Origin: JBIOHP01 sp044449065
Lineage (GTDB): Bacteria; Bacteroidota; Ignavibacteria; UBA10030; SZUA-254
Assembly (NCBI GenBank): GCA_044449065.1
Contig: JBIOHP010000020.1
Coordinates: forward strand, 1-64,000
Direction of reading: 5' to 3'
DNA length: 64,000 nucleotides
Shown one piece after another: positions 43,028 to 53,595 of the stretch. Made by a program: the position numbers and the translations under genes. Every line of letters starts with the position of its first letter. Within the stretch, counting starts at the first letter, position 1. The notes below the pieces were generated by a model that ran no database searches, was not told the origin of the DNA, and worked only from the letters and a program-made list of their open reading frames with translations.

Positions 43028-46000
43028 ATGAAAAAATCATTCCTGCTTGTTTTTCTGCTACTTGTTGGCATAAGCGCTCTCTATTCGCAGCAAGAGATGC
43101 GATTATTGCGGTTCCCAACAATTCATGATAATCAAATTGTCTTCACCTATGCCGGCGATCTCTATACGGTTTCTTCAACAGGAGGCGTAGCCCGCAAACT
43201 CACCAATAGCGAAGGATACGAATGCTTCCCCCGGTTTTCTGATGACGGCAAGTGGATAGCTTTTACCGGTCAATATGACGGCAACACCGAAGTATACGTA
43301 ATTCCTGCCGAGGGCGGCATTCCCAAACGCCTTACATTTACGGCAACATTAGGCAGGGACGATGTTTCTGATCGTATGGGTCCGAACAATCTTGTTATGG
43401 GTTGGAAGCATGATAATAAACACATTGTATTCCGTTCTCGCATGAGAGAATTTAACGATTTCAAAGGGCAGCTTTATCTTGCCTCGCTTGATGGTGATCT
43501 TGCTGAACAGTTGCCTCTTCCACGCGGCGGATTTTGTTCGTATTCTCCCGATGACAGCAAATTGGTCTATAACCGGATCTTCCGTGAATTCCGCACATGG
43601 AAACGATACCGCGGCGGTATGACGGACGACGTCTATATTTATGATTTCAATACGAAGGCAACAGAGGATATCACGAATAATCCTGCCGGCGATATCGAAC
43701 CGATGTGGAGCGGGAATAGTATCTATTTCCTCTCCGATCGTGATTCATTGAAACGTATGAATCTTTATGGGTACGATCTAACAACAAAACAAACAAAACA
43801 ATTTACCTCGTTTACCGATTTTGATATCAAGTTTGCATCGCTTGGCAACAATGCCATCGTGTTCGAGAATGGCGGATATATATATCGTTTCGATCTCGCC
43901 ACTGAAAAAGCGGAAAAAGTTTCAATAATGATTGAGGAAGATTTCCTCGGCGGACGCGGCGGAATTACCAAGGTAGGCGATCAGGTAACTAATTACGATC
44001 TTTCGCAGGATGGCAAGCGGGCGTTGTTCGGCGCGCGGGGCGATGTGTTCACGGTGCCGGCAAAGTACGGGGTAGCAAGGAATATTACGAACACTCCGGG
44101 AATCCACGAGCGTAATGCCACCTGGTCGTGGGACGGAAAATCTATAGCATACATCTCCGACGCTTCGGGCGAAGATGAAATATATATCGAGCGGCAGGAT
44201 GGAAGCGCACCGGCAACGCAAATTACGAAGGGTGAAGATACATACAAATTCCAGATCGTCTGGTCGCCGGATAGTAAAATGATCATGTGGGCTGATAAAA
44301 AACTTCGATTGCGGTATGTCGATGTCGAATCAAAAACGATCACCGACATCGCCCAGGCGAAAGCGTGGGAGTTTGGCGATTATAATTGGTCGCCCGATAG
44401 CAAGTGGATCGCCTACACGAAAAACGAAGCTGAGGTAATGAATAAAATTTATCTCTATTCGATTACCGATAAAAAGACTATCGAGGCAACCGATGGCTGG
44501 TACAGTTCATCACAGCCGATGTTCAGCTCCGACGGAAAATATTTATTTTTTGTATCAGGCAGGGATTTCCACCCGCTTTTCAGCGAGACGGAATTCAACG
44601 CCGCTTATCAGGATATGTCCCGGATTTATTTCCTCACGTTAAATAAAACGGTTGAATCCCCCTTTAAACCGAAGAGCGATGAAGTTTCGCCTAAGGAAGA
44701 AAAACCCAAATCGGATGAAAGTAAGGATAAAAAAGATAAGAAAGAGAAAGAACCGGAAGCTGCTGTTACCGTGAAGGTGGACGAGGATGGGTTGAAAGAT
44801 CGCATCGTCGGATTACCGATAGACGCCTCCTCTTATTTTAATCTATTTTCGGCAGGGACTGCGCTTTATTACCAGCGGCATGGAAGCAAGGATGAAAAGA
44901 ACCAATTGTTGATGTATGATTTCGGTGAGTTGAAAGAAACAAACTTGGGTGAAGTCGATGGGTTTGCTTCTTCGGCAGATTTAAAGAAGCTTCTCGTCAG
45001 CAAGGATCGTGCGTACTATATCATCGATCTTCCCAAAGCTAAAGTCGATCTAAAAGATCGTCTCGATCTGTCCGGGTTGGAAGTCGATCTCGATCGTCAC
45101 AAGGAATGGATGCAAATTTTCAACGAATGCTGGCGGCAGATGCGTGAGTTTTATTATGCTCCTAATATGGTCGGGGTCGATTGGGAGGGAGTCAGGAAAA
45201 AATATTCCGAATTGGTTCCATTTGTTAATCATCGCGCTGATCTCACCTATATCATCGGCGAGGTGATCGGCGAACTTAGCACAGGACATACCTACGTCGG
45301 CGGCGGCGATTATCCTAAAGCGAAGCGGATTCCAACCGGCTTGCTCGGAGCGCAGCTTGAGCGCGATCCCGATTCCAGATTTTATCGCATCACAAAAATT
45401 TTGAAAGGTGAAAACTGGGATAAATCCACCCGCAGTCCGCTCACCGAAGTCGGCGTGAATGCTAAAGAAGGCGATTATGTTATTGCCGTGGATGGAAAAC
45501 TCACAAGCGGTATGTCGAATATTTATGAGGCATTGTTAAATAAAGCTGATAAACAGGTTACACTGAAACTCAACGGCGAACCGAGCGAGAAAGGGAGCCG
45601 GGAAGTTAAAGTAATCCCGACTGCGAATGAGCTGGAACTCTATTATTACAATTGGGTGGAAGGAAATATCGATAAAGTGAATAAAGCAACCGACGGCAAG
45701 GTCGGCTATATCCATATTCCTGATATGTCGCCGGAGGGATTTACGGAGTTCGCGAAGCATTTTTATCCGCAACTCGCGAAGAAAGCTCTCATTATTGACG
45801 TTCGCGGCAATGGCGGAGGAAATGTTTCTCCGTTGATCATCGAGCGTCTGCGGAGGGAAGTCGCCTTCATCGGCGTGCCGAGAAATGTCACCGCACCCCA
45901 TACCGATCCCGGTGAAATGCAGTGGGGACCGAAGGTCTGCCTGCTGGATGAATTCTCCGCATCCGATGGAGATATATTCCCGTATCGATTCAAGAAAATG

Positions 46001-46303
46001 GGCTTGGGTAAACTAATCGGCAAGCGATCATGGGGCGGCGTGTTCGGCATACGCGGTTCGCTACCGCTTCTCGATGGCGGATTTTTGATGAAACCTGAAT
46101 TTTCCATCTATGATTCAGAAGGAAAGGGATGGATAGTTGAAGGGCACGGCGTTGATCCTGATATAGTGGTCGATAACGATCCGGCGAAGGAATATGCGGG
46201 AGTTGACGAGCAGTTAAACAGGGCAATCCAGGAAGCGTTAGATGAATTGAAAACGCAGCAAAAAGACGTGCCGCCGATTCCCGATTATCCGATCAAGAAG
46301 TGA
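43028..46303 (+). CDS. Tricorn-like protease, secreted (PD40 propeller, PDZ, S41)
   Basis: The protein has 1,091 residues. TTTGGAGT lies eight bases before ATG. Signal peptide MKKSFLLVFLLLVGISALYS. Two beta-propeller regions with repeated S-x-D-G-K-W-I-A-F/Y blocks cover about 25-560. A very charged lysine/glutamate linker (KSDESKDKKDKKEKEPE) lies near 555-580. A helical C1 domain, a PDZ domain (about 760-850) and the S41 core follow: LIIDVRGNGGGNVSP and EFSASDGDIFPYRF, where Ser979 or Ser977 is the nucleophile, then RSWGGVFGI and a tail. It degrades peptides in the periplasm in this lineage. A strong terminator follows at 46367-46411. Confidence 0.93.
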   Translation: MKKSFLLVFLLLVGISALYSQQEMRLLRFPTIHDNQIVFTYAGDLYTVSSTGGVARKLTNSEGYECFPRFSDDGKWIAFTGQYDGNTEVYVIPAEGGIPKRLTFTATLGRDDVSDRMGPNNLVMGWKHDNKHIVFRSRMREFNDFKGQLYLASLDGDLAEQLPLPRGGFCSYSPDDSKLVYNRIFREFRTWKRYRGGMTDDVYIYDFNTKATEDITNNPAGDIEPMWSGNSIYFLSDRDSLKRMNLYGYDLTTKQTKQFTSFTDFDIKFASLGNNAIVFENGGYIYRFDLATEKAEKVSIMIEEDFLGGRGGITKVGDQVTNYDLSQDGKRALFGARGDVFTVPAKYGVARNITNTPGIHERNATWSWDGKSIAYISDASGEDEIYIERQDGSAPATQITKGEDTYKFQIVWSPDSKMIMWADKKLRLRYVDVESKTITDIAQAKAWEFGDYNWSPDSKWIAYTKNEAEVMNKIYLYSITDKKTIEATDGWYSSSQPMFSSDGKYLFFVSGRDFHPLFSETEFNAAYQDMSRIYFLTLNKTVESPFKPKSDEVSPKEEKPKSDESKDKKDKKEKEPEAAVTVKVDEDGLKDRIVGLPIDASSYFNLFSAGTALYYQRHGSKDEKNQLLMYDFGELKETNLGEVDGFASSADLKKLLVSKDRAYYIIDLPKAKVDLKDRLDLSGLEVDLDRHKEWMQIFNECWRQMREFYYAPNMVGVDWEGVRKKYSELVPFVNHRADLTYIIGEVIGELSTGHTYVGGGDYPKAKRIPTGLLGAQLERDPDSRFYRITKILKGENWDKSTRSPLTEVGVNAKEGDYVIAVDGKLTSGMSNIYEALLNKADKQVTLKLNGEPSEKGSREVKVIPTANELELYYYNWVEGNIDKVNKATDGKVGYIHIPDMSPEGFTEFAKHFYPQLAKKALIIDVRGNGGGNVSPLIIERLRREVAFIGVPRNVTAPHTDPGEMQWGPKVCLLDEFSASDGDIFPYRFKKMGLGKLIGKRSWGGVFGIRGSLPLLDGGFLMKPEFSIYDSEGKGWIVEGHGVDPDIVVDNDPAKEYAGVDEQLNRAIQEALDELKTQQKDVPPIPDYPIKK

Positions 46304-46366
46304 GCATAATCTTTTAATCAGGGAACTCGAATGTACGAATAATCCAGTTTCCTTTAGAATTTCAAA

Positions 46367-46411
46367 AAATGCCCGACCGGGATTACATCCCCGCCGGGCA
46401 TTTGATTTTTC
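46367..46411. terminator. Strong intrinsic terminator, bidirectional
   Basis: AAATGCCCG (46367-46375) pairs with CGGGCATTT (46395-46403), with a second stem CGGG/CCCG inside. An A run lies before the stem and T5 after it, so it can stop transcription on either strand. It lies 64 bases behind the tricorn stop. Confidence 0.8.
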
Positions 46412-46501
46412 CGCCGCCATTTTCCTTTCTGTAAAATTGATATTTATATATCTACTTCTTATCTTTTCAAAATGAATTAAACAATATGAAGGGATAATGC
46501 A

Positions 46502-47443
46502 ATGCGCAACACGTTTCGGTTACGGATGCGGGTTCTGTTTATATCCATGGTAGTTATTTTCGGTTTATGCTCCATCAATGGATTTGCTCAGGAGGGTTTC
46601 AAAAATATCAATGGCGTAAAACTTTATTATAAGATCATCGGTACGGGAACACCGATTGTGGTGCTTCACGGCGGTCCCGCGCTGGATCATTCCTACCTGT
46701 TGCCGCAAATGGCAAATCTCGCAAACGACTATCAATTAATATTTTTCGATCAACGAGCCAGCGGAAAATCAACCGGCGAATCCGATACTGCATCTCTTAC
46801 TATCAATAATTTTGTTGAAGATATTGAGGGGATCAGGAAGGCATTTAATATTGATAAAATGAATTTAATGGGTCATTCATGGGGCGGTTTGCTGGCGATG
46901 GAATATGCGGTCAAATACCCGGATCATTTACGGTCGTTAATCCTGCTTAATCCATCTCCCGCCAGTGCTTTATACCGGGATCAATTATTCCGAAACATGG
47001 CAGCGGTAAGACCTCCGCAAGACACGACTGAATTAGAAACTATCGAAAAATCCGAAGGATTCAAGAACAAATCACCGGAAACGATGACGAAATATTTTCG
47101 CTTGCTCCTTAAATCAATGTTTTACAACGCTGCGTATTCGGATAGTTTGACATTAACGTTCGATACATCCTATGCGCGAAAAAGCAATGCCCTCTTTCGG
47201 TACCTGAGTAATGATTTGAAGGAGTATGATATTTCCGGCGATTTAGAAAAAATCACCTGTCCAAAACTCTTTATTGAAGGCGATCAGGATCCCATCCCTG
47301 CGGAAGCCATTTACCAGATAAGGAGCAATCTCCATAATACAAAATATGTGCTGTTAGAACATTGCGGACATTTTCCGTACATCGAACAACCGGATAAATT
47401 TTTAAACGCGATAAAAGAATTTATGAACGGTCTTGATAAATAA
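46502..47443 (+). CDS. Secreted alpha/beta hydrolase, proline-iminopeptidase-like
   Basis: The protein has 313 residues. AAGGG precedes the start; the signal peptide ends near GFAQ (residue 30). Oxyanion region VLHGGPALDHSY, nucleophile Ser126 in GHSWGGLLAMEYA, acid in EGDQDPIPAE and histidine in EHCGHFPYIEQP complete the triad. The HGGP start and overall length are those of prolyl iminopeptidase-type (S33) hydrolases. A periplasmic aminopeptidase finishing the products of the tricorn protease next door is plausible: tricorn works with proline-iminopeptidase-like factors in archaea. That link is inference. Confidence 0.85.
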   Translation: MRNTFRLRMRVLFISMVVIFGLCSINGFAQEGFKNINGVKLYYKIIGTGTPIVVLHGGPALDHSYLLPQMANLANDYQLIFFDQRASGKSTGESDTASLTINNFVEDIEGIRKAFNIDKMNLMGHSWGGLLAMEYAVKYPDHLRSLILLNPSPASALYRDQLFRNMAAVRPPQDTTELETIEKSEGFKNKSPETMTKYFRLLLKSMFYNAAYSDSLTLTFDTSYARKSNALFRYLSNDLKEYDISGDLEKITCPKLFIEGDQDPIPAEAIYQIRSNLHNTKYVLLEHCGHFPYIEQPDKFLNAIKEFMNGLDK

Positions 47444-47468
47444 TCCCTCCGAAATATTACCGGGACTA

Positions 47469-48302
47469 TTATTTCAAATTTTTCCGCAATAAATAGACAT
47501 CCTGCTTAGCGGCGTCGTATGCGCCGCCGGGAATGTATTCGATAAGCGTAAATCCATCGCACATGAATTCACGAAAATATTGATAGGGATGAAACGCGAG
47601 GCAAAAATTAGATCCGGGATGCTTTTCATGCCGAACCACCAGCTTGCCTTCGTCATATAACTTCCGTTCCTCAATCGTCAGCCGATAGAGATGTGTGGTT
47701 CCCAGTGTTGTGACATAGAGATAGCCGCCGGGTTTGAGGAGGCGTTTCATTTCACCGATCCAGAAATGCTGCATCGGTTCAACGAGGTGGGTGAATACTG
47801 AAATCGAGTATATGAACTCGAATTGGCAATCTTTGTAAATCGTCCTCTCCGCCAACGGATTAACGCTGAACTCCGCAAACGGCAGAAAATCCCGGCACCA
47901 TTTGATCAATGCAGGATTATAATCGGAACCATATAATTTAGAATTTTTCAGAGTATGCCAGTGCCGCATTACCCTCCCACACCCGCAGCCGAAATCATAA
48001 ACGGATGAGAATTGCTCAATCCTGAGATTATTTTTTATAAGGATGTTGCGGATGCAATCGGCGCCATTCTTGCCGTTCTCATAAAATGCTGAGTAAGAAT
48101 AACTGCCGCATACAAGATGTATCAATGCCGGCGGGGGAAGGGGATGACCATCGGGCGAACCGTTTTTAGTGAATTGCCGGTTTTCTTTCCGGACGTTAAT
48201 ATTAAAAAAATATCTCGACCAGTTGTAGAATCCTCTCAGCGGAACCAGAAGCTGAGTCGTGTCAAGGATTTGAAGAATATTTCTTCGTATTGTCTGATAC
48301 AT
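47469..48302 (-). CDS. SAM-dependent methyltransferase (class I)
   Basis: The protein has 277 residues. Motif I YDFGCGCGRVMRHWH (near residue 106), the acidic strand end KLYGSDYNPALIKW, and LKPGGYLYVTTLG identify a Rossmann methyltransferase. The S-V-F-T-H-L-V block is often seen in glycan or small-molecule methyltransferases of this type. The substrate is unknown. Convergent with the hydrolase gene; the stops are 26 bases apart. No hydrophobic segment, so cytoplasmic. Confidence 0.8.
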   Translation of the reverse strand: MYQTIRRNILQILDTTQLLVPLRGFYNWSRYFFNINVRKENRQFTKNGSPDGHPLPPPALIHLVCGSYSYSAFYENGKNGADCIRNILIKNNLRIEQFSSVYDFGCGCGRVMRHWHTLKNSKLYGSDYNPALIKWCRDFLPFAEFSVNPLAERTIYKDCQFEFIYSISVFTHLVEPMQHFWIGEMKRLLKPGGYLYVTTLGTTHLYRLTIEERKLYDEGKLVVRHEKHPGSNFCLAFHPYQYFREFMCDGFTLIEYIPGGAYDAAKQDVYLLRKNLK

Positions 48303-48419
48303 TAATGATCAAATTAAGATTAAGGTTTTCCGGTTGTACTCGTGGAAAAAAAAGGAAGAATGCAATCTGTTTAGGTAAAAAAGTAGGGATCGTCCAAAAA
48401 GATCATATCTCAGTTTACT

Positions 48420-48507
48420 GAGTCATGCTGTCCCGAAGCGTCGGGATCAGCATCTATTTCCAATAATTCTTGGATCCTGAAACAAGTTCAGGATGACTCA
48501 TTTTTTC
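48420..48507. repeat. Two-hairpin dispersed repeat, copy 2
   Basis: It has the same order as 6459-6526: a first stem ATGCTG-TCCCGA/TCGGGA-TCAGCAT, then CTATTT, then ATCCTGAA/TTCAGGAT with loop ACAAG and GACTCA. A T6 run follows at about 48509. The sequence differs in the arms (compensating changes keep the pairing), which supports selection for structure. It lies between the methyltransferase start and the stop of the large surface protein. Confidence 0.7.
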
Positions 48508-48567
48508 TTTTTAGACGACCCCTACATTGTCAATTATGATTCTGTCTGATCGTTCGAAGCCAACGGC

Positions 48568-51500
48568 TTACTTCACCAGCACCATCCTGAACGTCTGCAC
48601 GAATGATTTTGTCGCATCAGTTTTGGATACTGCCATGAGCCGGTACTGGTAGACGCCGCTCGAAAATGCATTCGCGTTCCATGAAACATAATGGACGCCG
48701 GCGCCGATGTCTCCGTTGACCAGGGTCGTTATTTCCTCGCCAAGGATATTATAGATCTTCAATGTTACGAAAGCGGTCGATGGCAGTTCATATTGAATAT
48801 TTGTCACCGGATTAAATGGATTCGGATAATTTTGGTGAAGAGCGAACGTCGCCGGCAATCCTTTGGTATCGGTAACGCCTGTAACGGGGTCAAGCATCGC
48901 CGAGGGTTTGCTCTCATTACCGGAAAAATCTACCGCGGTGATATAATACAGATATTGAGCGGATGTTCCCGGATGATCAACAAAGGAAGTTCCGGTGGTA
49001 GTACCGATTCGTTGCGGAGGCGAAATCGGAGGCAATCGTAAACCGACATTAGGAGTCCGGTAAATGGCGAAGTACTGGAAATCGCTGTCCACCGGCGGAT
49101 CCCAATGAAGACTTACGCCGCTCGCAGTGACAGCTATCGATAATCCAGTGGGTGTATGAGGAGCAAGGTTATCCACTGAATATCCTCGCGCCGGAGGTGA
49201 TGTATAGAAAACATTCGGATTTGAGGTGTGCGCTGTAACTTCGAACCACGACCAGTACATTCCGTTCACAATAGTGGAATCAAAAAGGGTCGGCGCTACA
49301 AAACCATAGATGGAGTCATTTCGGGCAGAAACATCCCCCACAAAAGTCCATACTGCATCCTTTCTCCACACACTGTAGTGTGTGATTGGGAGAACCGGAT
49401 TGCCCTGGTAGCTGGATGCTAACCACTGCAAAAATACTTGCTTGCCCTGGTCGTTGGGAACATCGGTAATTGATAAAATAAACGGAGCGGGGGTGGGGAT
49501 GGGAGGATAAATGTCGATATTGATTTCCCCTTTGATAATTTTTATTTCATCCAGGTCTCCAAAATAGAGTGAACCATTCGGGAAATATCCCGTACCTATA
49601 AGAAATGGATAACCGGTGGATGCAATAGATATTCCATTGTCATCCATTGGTTGAGTTGCCATATTGCCATCTATGGAGAGGAAGAATTTATTAAATGATC
49701 TGATGCGTGCAAATATTACAGAATGCCATAGACCATCGGCAAACATTGAATCGCTTATCATTGAGGTAATCACACCAGCGGTTTTTCTGAACGGGAGACT
49801 TCCGCTGATAGTTGCCTTAATGTGTCCATTTTCAATGCCGATTGTGTAACCTACCGTACCTTTATTTAAAATTGTACCGGTATGTGTGCTATCTGTAGTA
49901 CGGAACCAAGCGCTTATCTTGAAGGATTGCAAACTGTCAAAATCTAAACTTGCGTTATTCGGGATGACGATATAGTCGCTCTGTCCATTAAAATGACGTG
50001 CGGTTCCTATTACACCAGGGATGAGCGTGGTTCCATGGGCGATACCGTTGTTATGAAACGGAGAGGAATCAATGACTGTAGAATCGTTCGGATCATCAAA
50101 CTTCCACCATCCAGCAAGGTCAGACTGAGGCGGACCAATTTTGGGACCCATAGCCATAATGGTAAAGCCGTTCAACATTCCGGTGGGAATTATTGCGAAC
50201 TGCTGGGCTTTCATATCAATGGTGACCGGAAATTCATTAATCACTCTGTACCGGAGAATAACCGGTCCGATATAATATTGATTGAGATCGGGCCAGGTGA
50301 AACTAATATTGTACTTATTCATGTCCGGCTGCATTGCGACCTGATACGTATCGGCTTGAGCTGGATTTGTAAATGGTCGTAAATCGGTTGCCAATCCATT
50401 CCCAAAACACGGCAATCCGCCAAACCGCGGATCAACAAACCGGACATCGAGCGTCCCGTAAGGGGGCGGCGGGGGCAATACGAATTCGCCGAGCGCGCTA
50501 TCGACACACATCGTCGCGTTGGGATGTACGCCAAACCACAATTGTTTTGCTATGCCGGAACTGTCGGAATACGTAAGAGGAATTTTAATAAATGTAAAAT
50601 TCGAGTCCGCTAGTGTGTTGAAATTCCACGCAACACCATATGATGTTCCGTTCGCATTTTTAGCAACTAATCTGTAGTAGTACTGCGTATTGGGAGTCAA
50701 ACCGTAAAGCCATGACGAAACTATTGCAGAATCATTAAATAAATCGTACTGTCCGGTTGTATTTCCTAGGATTGGAGTTAAACCCCATTCAAAATATGCT
50801 ACCGTAGGCATCCCGTTGCAAAAGACGTACCCGTTTATTTGAGCGCTCGTGGATGTCATGTAGCGTGCTCCATTGGTGATTGCCACCGGCGGAATCGATG
50901 GGATAAATGCCGGACCGGAGGCGATGATTTGCAGATTTTTTATACCTGAATTAGTAACAATCAACGAGTCTTGTATTTTCATATCGACGTTCACAATCGT
51001 TCCGGTTATGATATCCGATATTGTAACGGGACCCGAATAATATCTGCTGATATTTGACCATGTAAGCATAACGGGATAGCCCGCTACTCCCGCTTGAATG
51101 GAAAGCAGGAAGGTGTCTGTTTGCGCGCTTGAGTAATAACCATGAAGATTTAACTTAACGCCCTGTCCCAAACATGCGCCGCCTCCTTCGCGTGAATCCA
51201 CAAATCTGAAATCAAGGTTCCCGACGGGCGGTATGGGGGGCCATTCCATCTCTCCCAGGTTGCGGTCGATGCAGTATGTCGCAAGAGGATTGAGACCGAA
51301 TGTCACCTGATCTCTTTGCGTTCCGTCTATGATCGAAATGGGAATAGTAAATTGCAGCGTGTCTGATTTACCGGAAGTTGTAAACCACGTATCATTTCCC
51401 ATCATTGAATCACTCCCATCGGTAATGTAAGCGGCGTAATGATAGGTTGTTCCCGGACGTAAACCGGATAAACCGAAGCTTATCGATACGGGATTTGTTG

Positions 51501-53595
51501 CCCCCGTGACGTTTATTGAATCAGTTATATGACCATACGCCGGTGAATAACCCCAGAAGAATTTTGCATAGACGATCGAACCCGGAGTAGATTTGTATAC
51601 TGATCCATTCAATGTCGCAGAGGAGTCGTGGATATTGGTGGCGGGTTGAGTTAAGACTGAATTTCCTGTAGAGCCGGTGGTGAACGTTTCAAATGCTCCG
51701 ATAACTGCGCCGTTTATGTTTTTCCCGACGGCATGAAAATAATAGATTCTGTTTGAACTGAGATAACCGATATTCGCCGATATGGACATGGGATTGGTAG
51801 CATTAGTAACCTGGATATCCGGGGTACTTGTGAGATTGTAAATATCAGTTCCGTATTCGAAATATCCCACCGTTCCGCTTATGTTATTTGTTGATATTTG
51901 TCCGTTCAATGTCGCGGAATGGTTGCTGATCGCGGTTGCTGAATCAGTGACCACGGTGGGAAATATCGGAGGAGTATAAATCGGTCCGCTCGCAATGATC
52001 GCTAACTGTGTTATTCCCTTATTCGTCACAACGGTCGATGAAGTTGCCTTCATATCAACATTTACAATTGTTCCTGTGATGACGTCTTGCAAAATGACGG
52101 GACCTGAGTAGGCACTAGCGAGATTATCCCAGGAAAACGTTACCGGGTATCCGGCGGCGCTCGGTTGGATTTGCATGGTAAATGTGTCAATCTGCGCCGG
52201 ACTGGTATAGGGATGATAATCAAGAATCACTCCCTGCCCAAGACAGTTCAATGAATCGCTGTCGTTATTGACGAACCGGAAATCAAGATTCGGGCGGGGC
52301 GGCGGCGGCGGTTCTTCGATTTCCCCTAATGCGCGGTCTATGCATTTCGTAGCCCTGATATCGACGCCATATGTTATCGATCTGGCGCTTCCCAGAGAAT
52401 CGTTGATGGTGATAAAGTGACTTGTCTGGTTTCCGCCAGCCGTAAAAACCATATCGTTACCAATTTCGAAGTGAATCCCATCGCTGAGATAGGCGGCATA
52501 GTGATAAATAGTCCCGGGGGTTAATCCGGAAATGTTCGTACTGATAGTAACAGGATTTGATGCATTGGAAATTGTGATTGAATCGGTCATGTGATCGTAC
52601 GCAGGGTACAATCCCCACAGAAATTTTACATAAACCGTTGAGAGGGGATTCGTTCGGTACACTAATCCGTTAAGCGTTGCGGCGGAATCGTGGATATTGG
52701 ATGCAGGGTTAGTGACGATGAAATTTCCAGTCACCGCCGTGCGAAACGTTAGGTTGGCTCCATAGGTGGATCCATTAGTATTTTTAACCACTGCATGAAA
52801 ATAATATAAATTACTTGCAAGGAGGTTATTAACATTTGCCGATATTGTTACGGGATTGGATGCATTCGTAACCTGGATTTCAGGAGTTTTGGTAAGATTG
52901 TAAAAATCCGTGCCATATTCGAAAAATGCCACCGTTCCGCTGACATTATCAGACCAGATGTGTCCATTCAATGTCGCAGAGTGATTTCCTATATTTGTTG
53001 CTGAATCGGAAACGGCCGATGGGAAACTGGGAGTCGAATAATTCGGACCAGACGCGATAATCATAACTTTATTGACTTCACTGTTGAAAACGATAGTAGA
53101 CGAGGTTGCTTTCATATCGACATTCACGATCGATCCGGTTACCAAATCATGCATCGTCACGGGACCGGAATATGACGAATCCAGTTGATCCCACATAAAA
53201 AATACCGGATACCCCATCGAACCGGGTTGAAATTGCAGTATAAATGTGTCGACCTGGGCGGGATTGAAGTAACCATGGTAATCAATGTTAACGCCGCTCC
53301 CTAAACAACTATAGGGATCGCTGCTATTATTAACAAAACGCGCATCGAACATACCGGGCGATGGCGGCGGAGGCAGTTGAACTTCTCCCAGGATGGAATC
53401 GAGACACTTCGTTGCTCGCGCATCGACGCCAAATGTTAACGATTGAAATCCGCCCAATGAATCGGTCACGGTAATGTAATGAGCTCCCACTTGCGCGGGA
53501 AGGGGGAACGATTTTTCGTTCGATCCAGCCCGGCTAAGCGTAAGAATGCAAATGAATAGAAAGCTTAATATCGAGAAAAAACGTGTCTTTTTCAT
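48568..53595 (-). CDS. Giant T9SS-exported surface protein with four repeated modules
   Basis: ATG at 53595 is chosen because GGAGAA lies just before it and MKKTRFFSILSFLFICILTL is a signal peptide; the frame stays open to 53721. The protein has 1,675 residues. A module of about 145 residues is repeated four times. Each has D-S-L-G, an A-T-K/M-C-[IL]-D block with L-G-E-x-x-x-P-P-P, and an [AV]-Q-x-D-T-[FY] block. The first three are followed by pairs of fibronectin-III-like units (SATLNGxV). Then come a LamG-like domain (near residues 1150-1350), two more Fn3 units, and a T9SS type-A sorting domain with HQNYPNPFNPVTNIQYELPS and a final VLVK. It is exported and anchored or released at the cell surface. 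Ligand unknown; adhesion or polysaccharide binding is a guess. Confidence 0.88.
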   Translation of the reverse strand: MKKTRFFSILSFLFICILTLSRAGSNEKSFPLPAQVGAHYITVTDSLGGFQSLTFGVDARATKCLDSILGEVQLPPPPSPGMFDARFVNNSSDPYSCLGSGVNIDYHGYFNPAQVDTFILQFQPGSMGYPVFFMWDQLDSSYSGPVTMHDLVTGSIVNVDMKATSSTIVFNSEVNKVMIIASGPNYSTPSFPSAVSDSATNIGNHSATLNGHIWSDNVSGTVAFFEYGTDFYNLTKTPEIQVTNASNPVTISANVNNLLASNLYYFHAVVKNTNGSTYGANLTFRTAVTGNFIVTNPASNIHDSAATLNGLVYRTNPLSTVYVKFLWGLYPAYDHMTDSITISNASNPVTISTNISGLTPGTIYHYAAYLSDGIHFEIGNDMVFTAGGNQTSHFITINDSLGSARSITYGVDIRATKCIDRALGEIEEPPPPPRPNLDFRFVNNDSDSLNCLGQGVILDYHPYTSPAQIDTFTMQIQPSAAGYPVTFSWDNLASAYSGPVILQDVITGTIVNVDMKATSSTVVTNKGITQLAIIASGPIYTPPIFPTVVTDSATAISNHSATLNGQISTNNISGTVGYFEYGTDIYNLTSTPDIQVTNATNPMSISANIGYLSSNRIYYFHAVGKNINGAVIGAFETFTTGSTGNSVLTQPATNIHDSSATLNGSVYKSTPGSIVYAKFFWGYSPAYGHITDSINVTGATNPVSISFGLSGLRPGTTYHYAAYITDGSDSMMGNDTWFTTSGKSDTLQFTIPISIIDGTQRDQVTFGLNPLATYCIDRNLGEMEWPPIPPVGNLDFRFVDSREGGGACLGQGVKLNLHGYYSSAQTDTFLLSIQAGVAGYPVMLTWSNISRYYSGPVTISDIITGTIVNVDMKIQDSLIVTNSGIKNLQIIASGPAFIPSIPPVAITNGARYMTSTSAQINGYVFCNGMPTVAYFEWGLTPILGNTTGQYDLFNDSAIVSSWLYGLTPNTQYYYRLVAKNANGTSYGVAWNFNTLADSNFTFIKIPLTYSDSSGIAKQLWFGVHPNATMCVDSALGEFVLPPPPPYGTLDVRFVDPRFGGLPCFGNGLATDLRPFTNPAQADTYQVAMQPDMNKYNISFTWPDLNQYYIGPVILRYRVINEFPVTIDMKAQQFAIIPTGMLNGFTIMAMGPKIGPPQSDLAGWWKFDDPNDSTVIDSSPFHNNGIAHGTTLIPGVIGTARHFNGQSDYIVIPNNASLDFDSLQSFKISAWFRTTDSTHTGTILNKGTVGYTIGIENGHIKATISGSLPFRKTAGVITSMISDSMFADGLWHSVIFARIRSFNKFFLSIDGNMATQPMDDNGISIASTGYPFLIGTGYFPNGSLYFGDLDEIKIIKGEINIDIYPPIPTPAPFILSITDVPNDQGKQVFLQWLASSYQGNPVLPITHYSVWRKDAVWTFVGDVSARNDSIYGFVAPTLFDSTIVNGMYWSWFEVTAHTSNPNVFYTSPPARGYSVDNLAPHTPTGLSIAVTASGVSLHWDPPVDSDFQYFAIYRTPNVGLRLPPISPPQRIGTTTGTSFVDHPGTSAQYLYYITAVDFSGNESKPSAMLDPVTGVTDTKGLPATFALHQNYPNPFNPVTNIQYELPSTAFVTLKIYNILGEEITTLVNGDIGAGVHYVSWNANAFSSGVYQYRLMAVSKTDATKSFVQTFRMVLVK

